Assembly: GCA_003344405.1 (NCBI GenBank)
Contig: NOWV01000060.1
Location: forward strand, 341,554 to 405,553
DNA length: 64,000 nt
Reading direction: 5' to 3'
Source: Trichoplax sp. H2
Lineage: Eukaryota; Placozoa; Uniplacotomia; Trichoplacea
A program made the translations under genes and the position numbers. The notes beneath the pieces were generated by a model, which was not told the DNA's origin, did not search any database, and was given only the letters and a program-made list of their open reading frames with translations. This document shows, piece by piece, positions 51,801 through 63,795 of this stretch; positions within the stretch are counted from its first letter, which is position 1, and each line of letters opens with the position of its first letter.

Positions 51801-52247
51801 CATACTGCATATATCCGCCTTAACTCATAGGTCTATGTTTCATTATTTACTATGACTTTAGTATCTCCTTTTACCTTGTCCTGATTCTAAACTAGAAAAA
51901 ACGAAATAGTAAGATATACTCCTCTCAATTGAAATATAAATTTCTCTCCGTGCGCCGGTAACACTGTGAAGAATGATGATTTGCCTGTATTTTTCTCCCT
52001 CAATTAAAACAAACAGTCTATTTAGCCTCTGTAGCGGCCTGAAATAACTTAAACACGGTAATAAAGGAAAAAAAGGCTACCGCTTAAGTAGAGTAATTGC
52101 CAATTTTTTTCGATTCTACAAATATTATGATCGTTCGACATTGAAAACTATAAATCGTTAAGACTACTTGTGTAAAGCCTATCATTAGACAGAGAAAAAT
52201 ACCAAAACTTCTACTAAGCATCGAGGTGATTACTCTCTCCGCTCAAA
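45824..52247. other. 6.4 kb intergenic spacer between genes 5 and 6
   Basis: The longest gene-free stretch in the window, AT-rich. It contains a two-unit tandem repeat at about 47391-47652. Open frames at 49568-49843 (91 codons) and 50262-50504 (80 codons), both plus strand, lack recognisable domains. They could be exons of an unrecognised gene or chance; I do not call them. No transporter relic was seen. Confidence 0.45.
47391..47652. repeat. two-unit tandem repeat, 131-bp period
   Basis: Unit 1 (about 47391-47521) and unit 2 (about 47522-47652) each begin TAGTCTTGA(C/T)TTGATGATTA. Each continues through an AATTNCCA word, a GTTACA- or GCTACA-like word, GTTTAAGAACGTTCTTGTTGG or GTGTAAGAGCTTTCTTGTTAG (part shown) and an ACGCAAGA end. 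Both units contain one copy of each landmark in the same order. Confidence 0.8.
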
Positions 52248-55200
52248 ATGAAGGACGTTCTTGAATCCTCCAATAGTGATAAATTCAATACTGACATTAC
52301 TAATCAACCTGAATTCGATAAAGTGGCTAACGAAACTTGTCAACAAGTTTATCATCAATCACAGTCTCTACCTAAAACGGATATCAATGGAATAGTTAAT
52401 ATAGACGGTATTTATCATCATCTGTATGAAAAGAACGAGAGTATGGTTTGTCATGGCGATCACAACGGCAGCAGTGACAATAGCCATCAAAGCGATGACT
52501 ATAATCCCGGCAAGAACGATGATAATAACCCCGGTAAGAACGATGATTTCCATCGCAATAATAATCATGATGTTCTGAAATATAATTGTAACGAGGAAAA
52601 TCAAGCCGATGAGAGTGATAAAGTAGACAAATGTCATGATCACAACCGGCACCAACAAAATACAGACAACCATTATCCGCAAAATGGCAAACTCAAAGTC
52701 AAATTACGTCAAAGTAAATGTGGCTACTTTAACTATCAACCAGCATGGCTTCAACAATTTAACTCCCCAAAGTACTTTTTATTTTTTTTATGCACAACCA
52801 TTCTACTCGCTCATATGCAAGCTCATGGAATTAAAGCCACGATTGTACCATCTCTGGAGAAAAGATACAATATGACTTCAACTTATTTAGGAAGTATCAT
52901 GAGCGTTAACGATGCTATAGGTGGTGTATGTGGCCCTTTACTAACATTTGTGATCGCCCAACGTTATAAAAATAAATGGATAGGTTGGAGTATAGTCATT
53001 ACTGGGTTAGGTTTTTTAACCTTTGCGCTACCTCATTTTCTTGCTCCACTTTATCACTATAGCACATCTGAAATTACCAATAGCTTATGTTCTAATAGTA
53101 ACAATTTTACTCATACTAAATCCAATTGCTCTACTTCGGATTCATCGTCCCATTGGGTTTATACTTTTCTATTTGTTATTGCTCAATCTGCAGTCGGTTG
53201 CGGCTTGACGATACAATATTGCCTTGGTATTGCTTACTTAGATGAAAATGTTAAGCCTACAGTATCGCCATTATTTATCGCAATTATTAATATGATGTCA
53301 GTTATCGGTACCTCTGGTGGATTATTTTTAGGCGGTATTATGAATAATATCTATATCAATTGGCCTACTATCACGACAGGTAAAATCTAGGCTAATTATC
53401 TTTAATTGAAATTCGTTACATAATACTTGGATGGCAGGATTGTTTAATCCTTTTCTTAAATAGTATTAATACATTAATTTAATGCTATGGGATCAGTATC
53501 ATCATATTACTGGAATAGTGTGCATCTATTATAATTATTTAATACAATATCCAAATAATGAGATGCAGAACCATTTTTATAGGCTGATTATTTCTAACTA
53601 AAATTCATCAAATTATAATTAGATCTTCTTCCTTCTGATGTTAAATGGATTGGAGCTTGGTGGCTAAGCTATCTAGGCACAGGATCTGCATTATTACTGT
53701 TCGCTCCGTTATTTTTCGCTTTTCCGCATCATTTATCAACTTATAAAGATAGTAAAAGGGCAAGAAGACGGTGTCAATCGGCTGAAATTAGTAATAATGA
53801 TAAATCTTATGAAACTACTATAGGCCAACTTCTCACCGTTACAAGACAACTAGTTTGCAATTCACTATTTATGCTACCAACTATTGGTTTAACATTAGAA
53901 AAAATTACGATCGGAGGATTAATTACATTTCTACCAAAGTATGTTCAGTCACAAACTGGCTTATCCATATTCGTATCTAGCATCGCAGGCGGAGGAGCGG
54001 TGATTATTGGCTCCAGCGTCGGCCAATTTTTGGTAAAATCAATGTTAATAATATATAACTGGCGTGATTTCTTATTTATACTAGCAATCTTTATCTTAAT
54101 TATTGTCATCAATTAAATACCTATATGCTATTGCTTATATAGATGAGCTTTCAAAAATTGATTATAAATTTTTAAAATAAATTAGGGTGGATATCTTACA
54201 AAACGATGGAAGTTACAAGGATCAGCTATTTCGAAATTTTGCGCTTACGCTTGCTTTATAAATTTTTTAACTTCGGGAGTACTGTTAATACAATGCGGAA
54301 ATATACCAATTATTGGAATTGGGTCCAATAATAATTCCAATAATTATCAGCCTAATAGTCTTAACTTATCAACGACGTATGAATAACATTATTGATAGAA
54401 AAATTCATTTTTTTTTGTTGCTGCTTACATTGACCAATTTAAACTGAGTCTGTAATAATGTAATAATTTTTTGATTTTCAGGTATTCTTCCGCATATGCA
54501 GCGGCAACACAGTGTAGCACTGGCTGCAATTGTCAAAATATACAATTTTCCCCTATATGTGGAAGTGATGGGTTAGTTTATGCTTCACCATGCAATGCTG
54601 GCTGCAGAACGAAATCAATCAATAGTAGGAATGAAGTGGTAATTAAGCTACAATTACATATCTGGACAATAATTATCACTTGCTTCATAAACTATAACGA
54701 TTATTGACTATAGCATTTGCGTATTAGATCAACTAAATTATGCATTCGTATTGTAATGCATTTCATCATGTGTTACCCCATTATACTACTAAGACTTCGC
54801 CTGAATTTTGTCAAGTATTAAAAGTAAAATTTATGCAAGTACAGTTATACCAACAATACCTTTAAAAGATTACGTTAAATTCAAATGATGCTGCCGGTAT
54901 GCTTTCATATAAATTCATAAATAGTCAATAAATGCTATTAATTTATTAAAATAATTAGCTGCGTTTATTATTTTGATTAAAATCGACAATGACATTAATC
55001 GTACAGTCTACTTATCAGAACTACTACAAAGGAAACAAATTGCTAACTCGCTAATGTAGATCAAAAAATGCAATTTCTAAATTAGGAACTTTCTATTTAA
55101 AAATATCATATTTTTAACTATTGTAGTAATGGCATTTAAAATCACTGTACAATTTGAACGAATAAGCAATGTCGTAACTTGAAGCATAACTATCCTTACA

Positions 55201-56258
55201 TTATACGTTCCTCATACTTGATGATATCAAGAAATATTTCTAAGCCACATTATCTAGATAAGCTTGGTGATTTAGGAACTGCATTTAATAAACAATATTT
55301 TTTATTAATTAACAATCTTTCTTTACTCAAACTTAACTTAGGATATAGATGTTTGAATTTTATTAGATACTAGTTTATAAATTTTGAATAAATGTAAAAA
55401 TATATCTAATTCATTTAATCCAACGAGTTGTTATCAACATTTCAATATAATTAATAATATATATATACATTTCAAAAATTACCACTTAATAGCATTTATA
55501 TGACAATTCCTTATTTCAATTTCAGGTCTTCACCAATTGCAGCTGTATCTCCAGCAATAATCTTAATATCGCTACGAATGGATACTGCCGTAAGGATTGT
55601 GATGCAATATATCCCTTATTCATAGGCGTGTTCATATCATCTTTTGCATCATTTATCGTCGTCTCTCCAACAATTTCCATTATCCTAAGGTAATGCACTT
55701 AACTTTGATCAGCTCACGTTTAAATTCAATAGGATAGCTTGATATTATTCAGCTACGGACTAGCTAAAGAAAAACAAACTGTGATTGCTTAGTTAAACTT
55801 ATTGCAGCTATAATCTCAGCTAAAGTCATCTAATACTGATTTTAATCTTTTCAATTTATCGAACCGCTTTTAGAAATATTCCAGAAAATCAAAGAGCGTA
55901 CGGAATTGCATTGCGGGGGTTTTTTACAAAAATATTTGGCAATATTATCGGTACCATTACTATAGGTGGAATTATCGATTTTTCCTGCTCTTTATGGAAT
56001 ACCAACTGTAGCGATAGTAAATTCTGCTGGCAGTATGACAATGTCAAAATGTCCTTATATCTATTTGCGTGCGTTGCTATATTAAAATTTTTAAAATTAC
56101 TAACTTTTATATTGCTGTGGCATGTTCATAGTAAAGAAGAAAAAGTAGCTAGAGGGCGAGGTAAAAATGACCTACCTATGACCCCTTCTATGTCATCGTT
56201 TGCGGACTGTGATATTAACACTGTTGAAATTGGAAACAGTTATGTTACGGCTTTTTAA
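52248..56258 (+). CDS. SLCO-like: OATP/SLCO-family transporter with His/Asn/Asp-rich N-terminus (array gene 6)
   Basis: Six coding exons: 52248-53379, 53623-54032, 54186-54376, 54482-54638, 55526-55689 and 55874-56258, giving 812 residues; intron 4 is long for the array (887 bases). Predicted 12-segment organic anion carrier. Unusual: an N-terminal extension of about 155 residues rich in His, Asn, Asp and Lys, including a duplicated NPGKNDD motif and clusters such as CHDHNRHQQ. The extension is predicted cytosolic and could bind metal or be simply disordered. The core follows with GYFNYQPAWLQ, the RYNMTS loop, a diverged signature DVKWIGAWWLSY at about 383-394 (Arg to Lys and Gly to Ser relative to the other genes), and a Kazal-like loop at about 589-620 (CSTGCNC, PICGSDGLVY, SPCNAGC). 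Exon 5 shows NCSCIS. The tail is shorter and ends VTAF. AATAAA occurs at about 56294. One of the more diverged members. Confidence 0.92.
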
Positions 56259-58996
56259 GCAACTGCACTAATCTATAGCAATAATTGCTTTTAAATAAAT
56301 TTATAAATTTATTTAATATTAAGTTAAAATATACATGCAGTAGTACAGTATATAATAAAATTTCAATATTAATTATTAATACACAATATAATTCCATGCT
56401 TGCTTTATCGTTCTAATTTTATGGAAATAACTCATATTCTCCATAATAATCCTTTATGTGACCGTGTGGAATTGTAAAAGAAGTAAAAAACGGACGCGTT
56501 CCAATTTATTCTCCACCATATATTTTGATTCAATAATGACGATGCCTATAATAAGGAAAGGGTATAATTTATAAATCATGTTGGAGATCTAGTACCCTAA
56601 ATTTCAGCACTCTAAATGTTCATTCATCTCCTTAAGGCAATTTTACACTCCTTTGTGAATTATTTCCTATGAATGTCATTAGCTTTAAATTAAAATATTT
56701 ACACATAATCCATTAATTTAATAAATATGTGAGATCTTTAACGTTACGACTCTGCATTTTCAACATGCTTTTTAGCTATATAATTTAATCCTAGAAATTT
56801 TAATCAATTATTTTCTGTGAATAAAAAGATGCTTGGTCAAGTATTTGCATTGATCATAAAAGCAGGCGAATATAATTTTTTGAATCGAATATATCCATTA
56901 TGATGATCTAAAATTGAATACATATTAGCTTGGTCTTGATTAAATTATTTTTATGCGTAATCTTTAGCTTCTATCCTTCTCAGAAAGACTCACTAGCCGA
57001 TTAAACTTACATAATATTCCATTAAAATTTCTATTTCCATAATTCGACTCATTTTATATGGTGCAGAATACGATATGCAAAACCATCACAAACTATGAGC
57101 TAGCGTTACTTACTACAGCTACGTATGCTTTGGGGCAATACTTTTTATACTGAATAATATACTACCCAGATACTTTCTACGCCTACTAGTTAAGAGCCCT
57201 AATGACAGTAGTCCGTTGTGCATAAAAATTCTCTAAAGAAATAACTGATTCATCATTCTGTATGATAATTTATATGCTTACTAGGCATTCTTATTCATTA
57301 TTTATTTATTTAGCAATGTTAAATCCTTTCTGCAGTAACCTATAATAATGATTTAATAATGATTCTCATTTACAGAATTATGTGACCCCATGTAGAGACG
57401 TAAAATACTACTGTATAATCTAGTAGGCAGATGAGATTATTGTTTTTTGTCATTCAACAGGCCAAGTAACTGATTGATTTAGGCTAGAAATCTATAATCT
57501 TACTTACGCATATCAAATTTTGGTTATTAGCCTTGGAGTAGGGAAAGTATCAGTTGAATTTGACCGTACAGAATTATTATCTTCTTCACTTTCTACGATT
57601 ATTAAGATAAATGAATGCAAATGTTCAAAGTGTAGCCTCTTGCCGGTAATAATTCTCCTAAGAAATAAGTTTAAATAAATTATTCATTATTCTATGCTCT
57701 ACCGTATTTTATATGCTTACCAGACATTCTTATTCATTATTTATTTATTCATTTATCTATTGTAAAATTCTTTCTTATGACAACATATAATAATTATAAT
57801 CAATGATTTACACGTTCAGCATAATACGTCCCAGCCTAGAGCCATAAAACGCTACAACTCGGTCAGCTGATGCGATCATAGTTTCCTTGGCATGCAACAA
57901 GCCCAAGAGCTGATTATTTTAGGCTACAAGTCAATAACCCTATTCAGGTATATCAATTTTTAATAAGTAGTGTTGAAGTAGGAAAAATATAGGTTGAATT
58001 TAACCACACTAAAATTATTGTCATCATCTCTCTACGATCATCAAGATAAGTGAATACTAATATTCAAAGTGTAGCGCCTTCTAGCCGGTTAGTTCTCTCT
58101 AATATTCTAACAAGCTTGGCAAGGAATTTAGATTTGATACTTTGTAGTTAATTTGATGTCAAGATGGTTTCTGCATCTGAAATATTTATTTGATTCATTT
58201 CAAGGAAGAATATTTTATCATTGCTGACTACTACTGTATAGTCCTTTTTGTTAATTGACTCTTGCTGATACATCTTTTTAATCGCTTGACATTTATCTAA
58301 GTTATGAAGTGTCGCTCCTAATTTTACAGCAAGGATTGGTATCGATGGCTTATGTAATTTCATCAAAGCATATCTTACTTTAAAACGAAGAAACATTCAT
58401 TTCCTTTTTGTTAATGAAATTGACTTCCAAAATTTCAACAAGCTGCATCATAATTTACCCTATGCGAACTTTGCAGGGTATATTGAATTATAATTATCAT
58501 TTGAAAGAGAAATATATCGGTATTACCTTGATTACTTACTAAATTCGATATAAGCTGGAATATTTTTACTTTCCGCTACTGGAATAGCTATCATAGTGAG
58601 TGCAACTTGCAATTACAGTGCTTCCAAATAAGAAAGCATCAAAAAGATTGATCTAACTTATTAACTTATAAGAATTTACTGAAAGCAAATAACCAAGCTT
58701 CTCCTTGACTTGAAGCTAATCATTCAGTGCCTACTGACACTTTAGAATTAGCTTTAGTTAGCTAAGCTGTTTCTCCCCTTGAAATAGGACACCATTTTTA
58801 TTTTACTACTTTTATTTTCGCTTATCCTATCTTATATTCACTCATACGCTATTTTTTAGCTGGCGATAGCACTTAAAGACTGCAAACTTGAAACATTTCT
58901 GATACTTAGTCTCGGCTGAAGAACTATTCTTTCATCCAAAGATTCGTAATTGACTTAATTAAGATATTTTCAAAACATAATTGAAATAAATTTGTT
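56259..58996. other. intergenic spacer upstream of gene 7
   Basis: AT-rich spacer containing the roughly 440-bp tandem duplication at about 57250-58100. An 82-codon minus-strand open frame at 58148-58396 (ATG to stop) lies alone with no recognisable domain. It could be a small gene or an exon, but there is nothing to support a call. Confidence 0.45.
57250..58100. repeat. diverged tandem duplication (period about 440 bp) upstream of gene 7
   Basis: Copy 1 (about 57250-57660) and copy 2 (about 57690-58100) share, in order, TATATGCTTAC, GACATTCTTATTCATTATTT or its near match, ATAATAAT runs, a CATAAAACG- or CGTAAAATAC-like word, CAACA or CAAC(A)AG-CC-AAG, TTTAGGCTA, GTTGAATTT and TTCAAAGTGTAGC. 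Substitutions and small gaps separate them. The duplication ends about 900 bases before the gene 7 start codon. Confidence 0.85.
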
Positions 58997-61900
58997 ATGG
59001 CTGCTGGGACAGAAGCAGCTAGTCAAGATTTTTGTGCCGATATAGATCGAACTAATAGCACAAGAAATAGTCTTGACCAAGATCAAAGATATCACGATGC
59101 CTTAGATACAACTATCAAATCAAGATTTGGCTATTTTAAATGGTCACCTGATTTTTTACAAGTTATCAATAAACCTCGTTGGTTGCTGTTTATTATAGCA
59201 ATGTACTTTACTGTTGCTAGTATGCAAGTTACTGGGCTACGAGCTGTTGTTGTTAGGCCATTAGAACGTCGATTTAATATCACTAGCACTCAAGTTGGTC
59301 TCATTGTCAGTGTTAACGAGATTACTGCTTCAGCTGGTTCAGTCCTTTTTACCTATTTTGCTTCGCAAGGGCACAAAGGTCAATGGTTGGGATATGGGGC
59401 TTTAACTTTCGGGATAGGGTCGCTGCTCTTCAGTACACCTCAATTTATCACCGAAAAATATGTGTATTCCGACTTAATTAATCAATCTGATCTTTGCAGC
59501 TTATCTTCAGTTTTATCAAATACCTCTACAGGCAATACTTGCCAGCAAAAAAAAGTTTATTCTTCAGACTTATATACAGCTATTTTTATTGGAGCACAAA
59601 TTATTATTGGATTAGGCGTATCAACAGTCTATAATGTTAGTATTGCATATGCTGATGAAAACGTTAGCCCTAAATCATCTCCAATTTACGTTGGAATAAT
59701 TAATTCTATGGCAGCATTAGGTCCCGCACTAGGATTCTTATTAGGTGGAATTTTGCTCAATATCTACATAGATTGGCCGTCAACGCCGTCAGGTAGTAAT
59801 TTTTGGAACTGTTTTAGAGATTTAGTAGCAATTTTAGCACCAGTATAAAAGTGTTATCAGTATTAAAGTGTAATGGAATCACCTTATTGCCAGTTTGTTA
59901 AATTATCGTACGTAAGATAGTACTGTTTATATATTAATAAGTACAGTGTTTATCGATCTTAAATCAAAAGTAATTTTGCGAATAAACTAACATCAATTTT
60001 CAAATAACTCGCTCATAAGAAAGGTATTTTTAATTTTTAGATCTGACTCCGTCGGATCCAAGATGGATCGGAGCCTGGTGGCTAGGCTATGTTATAACTG
60101 CTATTTTACTTTTCTTGATTGCGATTCCAATGCTCGGTTTCCCGAAGCATTTACCTAATTATCAGCGCTATAGAGCTGAACGAAAAGCATTATCATCCGC
60201 TAAGGAAGATGTTGAATTTAAAAGGCGCCTATCTGATTTCCCGAAAGCGTTATATGAACTATTAACTAATAAAGTTCTTATGTGTACCATCATGGCTTTT
60301 GCGTTCGAAGAAGTTAATATTTCCGGATTATCTTCATTCTTACCAAAATATATAGACTCTCAATTCTCTCTTGGGCTATCAACATCCGTACTCATTGCAG
60401 GTGCCGTTACAGTAGTCGGTGGAGCTGGAGGAATAATTATTGTAAGTCATTAATTATTTACAGTAGCAGTCAAATTGGTGAGAACTTATAAATGGTAATT
60501 AAGTATCAGTAATCCATTACTAATAACCTAGATTTCTTTTATACTTAGGGTGGAGTTGTAATGAAATATTTGAATCTATATGAAGATAAAACGGTTAAAT
60601 TCTGCGCCCTAATTTCGCTAATTGGGCTCTTTCTGAGCCTTGGATTGCTAATCAAATGTGATAGTCCGCCATTTGCTGGTGTAAATATTCCTTACCATAC
60701 AAACATAAGTTCCAAGTATGAATATTCATCAACTTTTCCAAATTAGTACAAGTACTAATTTTTTCATGCGCGTTTTTAGTTACAATCCATTATTTACTGC
60801 AAACATTACCGGCAACTGCAATTTACCCTGCCATTGCAATGAAGTAAAGTACAACCTAATTTGTGGATTAGATGGGAAAAGCTATTTCTCACCATGTCAT
60901 GCAGGATGTAGGAAAAGGATACTAAATTCAAAAACTAACATTATGGTAAGCGATTGAGTAGCGATGAAATCATGTTGCTATAGCGCAAATTATTGCACGA
61001 AAATTAAGTTTGATGGCTAATTACACATTACACTGACGTTGTTAAAGAACATACTTAATCTATCTTTATTTGTAATTATTAAATGTTTCAGGAATACTAT
61101 GACTGTGAATGCATAAATACAAGCGATGACTTTCAAAGCAAGGAAGGCACATTATCCATCCCTGTTCGCGAGGCTTATGGCGGCAATTGCCAAGGATCAT
61201 GTAGTCTGTCTATTCCTTTCTTTATCTTATTGGCCTTTATTATGATCTCAACATTTCTCAATGTAGCACCAGGAATGCAGATTATTCTACGGTAAAACCA
61301 ATTAAAATGAATCAGTATTAATGATCCTCAATTAAAGCTTATACAACCTAGTAAATGCATTCGTTCAAATAAAAATAGATATCAACTACCATAGTCATCA
61401 AAATATTTGATCTTAACTCACAATCGAAAGGTGTATCAATGTTATATCCTATTAATCAACAATTACAGTAGCCTTCTACTCCATCTCTACTAATTCAATT
61501 CTAAACATTTATAGAGTAATTTAGATTTAATTTTACTTATTCTTTCACTTACTGTCGAATTAGTTTCAATTATATCATCTTTGATAGTAAAATTAGAATA
61601 ATTTTTTATGGTAAAGTCAACGTACTGTGGAATATTTGCGTCTGTGATACAGTCTATATTCTGTGGGTTGACTTCTAAACAGAAATTACAATCTGGCAGC
61701 ATAATATTTAATACTATATATACTTATCGTAAAATATTCTCTATTAGTTTCTAAAATTTAAGGATAGCACGTATTTCAAGATATTAATAGCCAAGTTATT
61801 TACGCTCACGAATATCGATCTATTCACTTGTAATATATTGCCTCTAAAATCGAATTTTAGGTCTGTGCCAGAGAATCAAAATGCTTTTGCGGTAGGATTG

Positions 61901-62248
61901 ATGGGTACTTTTGCCCGTTTAATAGGTGGCTTAATTGGACCGGTAATCTTTGGAGTTATTTTAGATCACTCTTGCTCACTGTGGGATGAAAATTGTAATC
62001 AGCGAGGATTTTGTTGGGCCTATCATAATGATACTTTAAGCTTATTAGTATTTGCTGCTATGGCTACTTTCAAATCTCTTAAACTCATAGCATATTTATT
62101 AGCTTGGCATTTCTATCCAGTTTCGCAAGAAAGTAATAAGCGAAATTGCTTTAGTGATAACAGATTGAAAGAAAAGAGTAACACAAGAAATATCTCAGAT
62201 TCTCCTAAATCTAAAATTATGTTGATCACTAAAGTAACAACAGTTTAG
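58997..62248 (+). CDS. SLCO-like: OATP/SLCO-family organic anion transporter (array gene 7)
   Basis: Six coding exons: 58997-59792, 60041-60441, 60549-60715, 60780-60945, 61092-61291 and 61861-62248, giving 705 residues. Intron 3 is only 64 bases, yet its GT-AG ends keep both the phase and the alignment. Predicted 12-segment plasma-membrane organic anion carrier. Seen: polar N-terminus of about 45 residues, RFGYFKWSPDFLQ, RFNITS loop, signature DPRWIGAWWLGY at about 271-282, and a Kazal-like loop at about 468-500 (CNLPCHC, LICGLDGKSY, SPCHAGC). Exon 5 is longer than in genes 2-5 (200 versus 167 bases), lengthening the loop after the Kazal motif before the next membrane segment. The last exon has GFCWAYHND in place of the FCW-YDN form. 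The tail ends TTV, a possible class I PDZ ligand. Diverged from the gene 2-5 group. Confidence 0.93.
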
Positions 62249-63795
62249 TAACCTTTTAGGCTTCTTTTATGTTTTTCTATTAATGTAAAGAAATATAATT
62301 CACTGTTGATTTCGAGCTATTTTTTTTTTATTACGCCATATGAGTGAACATTTTACATTAAAATAAATCAGGAAAAATATTGATGTTGATTTAGTACAGT
62401 AGAAATAGGAATTTATTTTTAGCATTTAAACTATTTCTAAAGCATTTATGCGATGCTTTCATATAATTCTTGTATACATTCATCCGACTGATTTTAAAAT
62501 GCTTATAACTATTTTAGAATAACCTTCGTTTTAAAAATATATGCATATTATCAAAAGCAATCATTTGATTATTTTATTGTCCTTGATATAGCAGTGTGAT
62601 AGAGAGTTTGATGAGTCAGCGTTAGCGGTATTAGTTGCCATGTACAGAAATACATAAAGGCTTTAGTAGAAAAGCGATACTTTAATGTAGACTATAATTG
62701 CGTACAATATAGTGGTTACGATAAAACAGTATGTAAACTGTCGTAAACTAACGTCAGAAAATATTAACATTGTGACTATTGCAACTAACGAAATCTGAAG
62801 TAGAAATCGCTTTTCTGAAATAGGTTACTATAGATCTCTCCTTGTAGATTCGAGAGAAACAAATTGGTTTATATTCACTCTCTTTAAATACCGTATTTAA
62901 AAGTTTGAGATATAATACTGTAATCATAGTACTAACGTAAAGAACTATAATTAATTATACCCCAATTTGTTGATACCATCAAATTACGCAGCGATAGTAT
63001 CAATAGATAACTACAGTATAATTATCCATTAGGCTAATTTATATTTTTAATACATCAGCATACAGTACTACGATCATTTGAATTTGGTGCCAGTTACGCG
63101 GGCACGAAAATAGCAAAGTCTTAAAATAATATTCAAGTAAATCCATCCCTTATGCATCCTATACTATAGCACTATTATTAGTTCTTTACACGTTGAGAAT
63201 ATATAATTATCCAATTCTAGTCAATTATTTTCATCATTTATTCGATATGTCAATTGATTAGATTAGAGATTTCCTGTAATCAAAACGTTTTTTGATTTAT
63301 AAATTTTACTTCGGAAAGTCAGTAGTATGTAATTTCAAAGATTCTTTGTTATATTATGACTGCTCTCCTTTCTATAGTATAGTTTGTTTCCTATACCTTC
63401 GAAAACTTTAAATTTGGAACCGCTTGCAACTGAACACACAGATCCATGAGAAGAAGATTATAATATTATCAAATGGCTTTATCATAAGCAACAATATAAT
63501 TTTAAGTCAATGTAAGCGGCGATAAAAATATGATATACTATCTTATAGGATCGAGAGTTATCAAAAATTATCATGTTATACGAGTAGTAGATCGTACAAA
63601 AGAAAGAATAGATTAAATTGATACAATTAATCAAATGAAAAAATTAAATACCGTTCATAAGAAAATATTTATTACAACTTAACATTAACTTAACAATAAA
63701 ACAATCTATGTATTGAAACATGCTTAATCTCAATAAATATCTCACCGAACATCAGTTAGTTTACTGAAATAATCATTGAAGTATGCAAATCGATT
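62249..63795. other. spacer between convergent genes
   Basis: AT-rich spacer between the 3' ends of gene 7 (plus) and the edge gene (minus). AATAAA at about 62362 is a possible gene 7 polyadenylation signal. No gene recognised. Confidence 0.5.

Noticed and set aside
52368-52682. 104-codon hydrophobic open frame on the minus strand
   Set aside because: It lies antisense to the His/Asn/Asp-rich N-terminus of gene 6. Its Ile/Val richness is what the complement of Asn/Asp/His codons produces.
58148-58396. 82-codon minus-strand open frame as a gene
   Set aside because: No domain, no neighbour exon and no duplicated counterpart were found. It is left as a candidate in the spacer description only.
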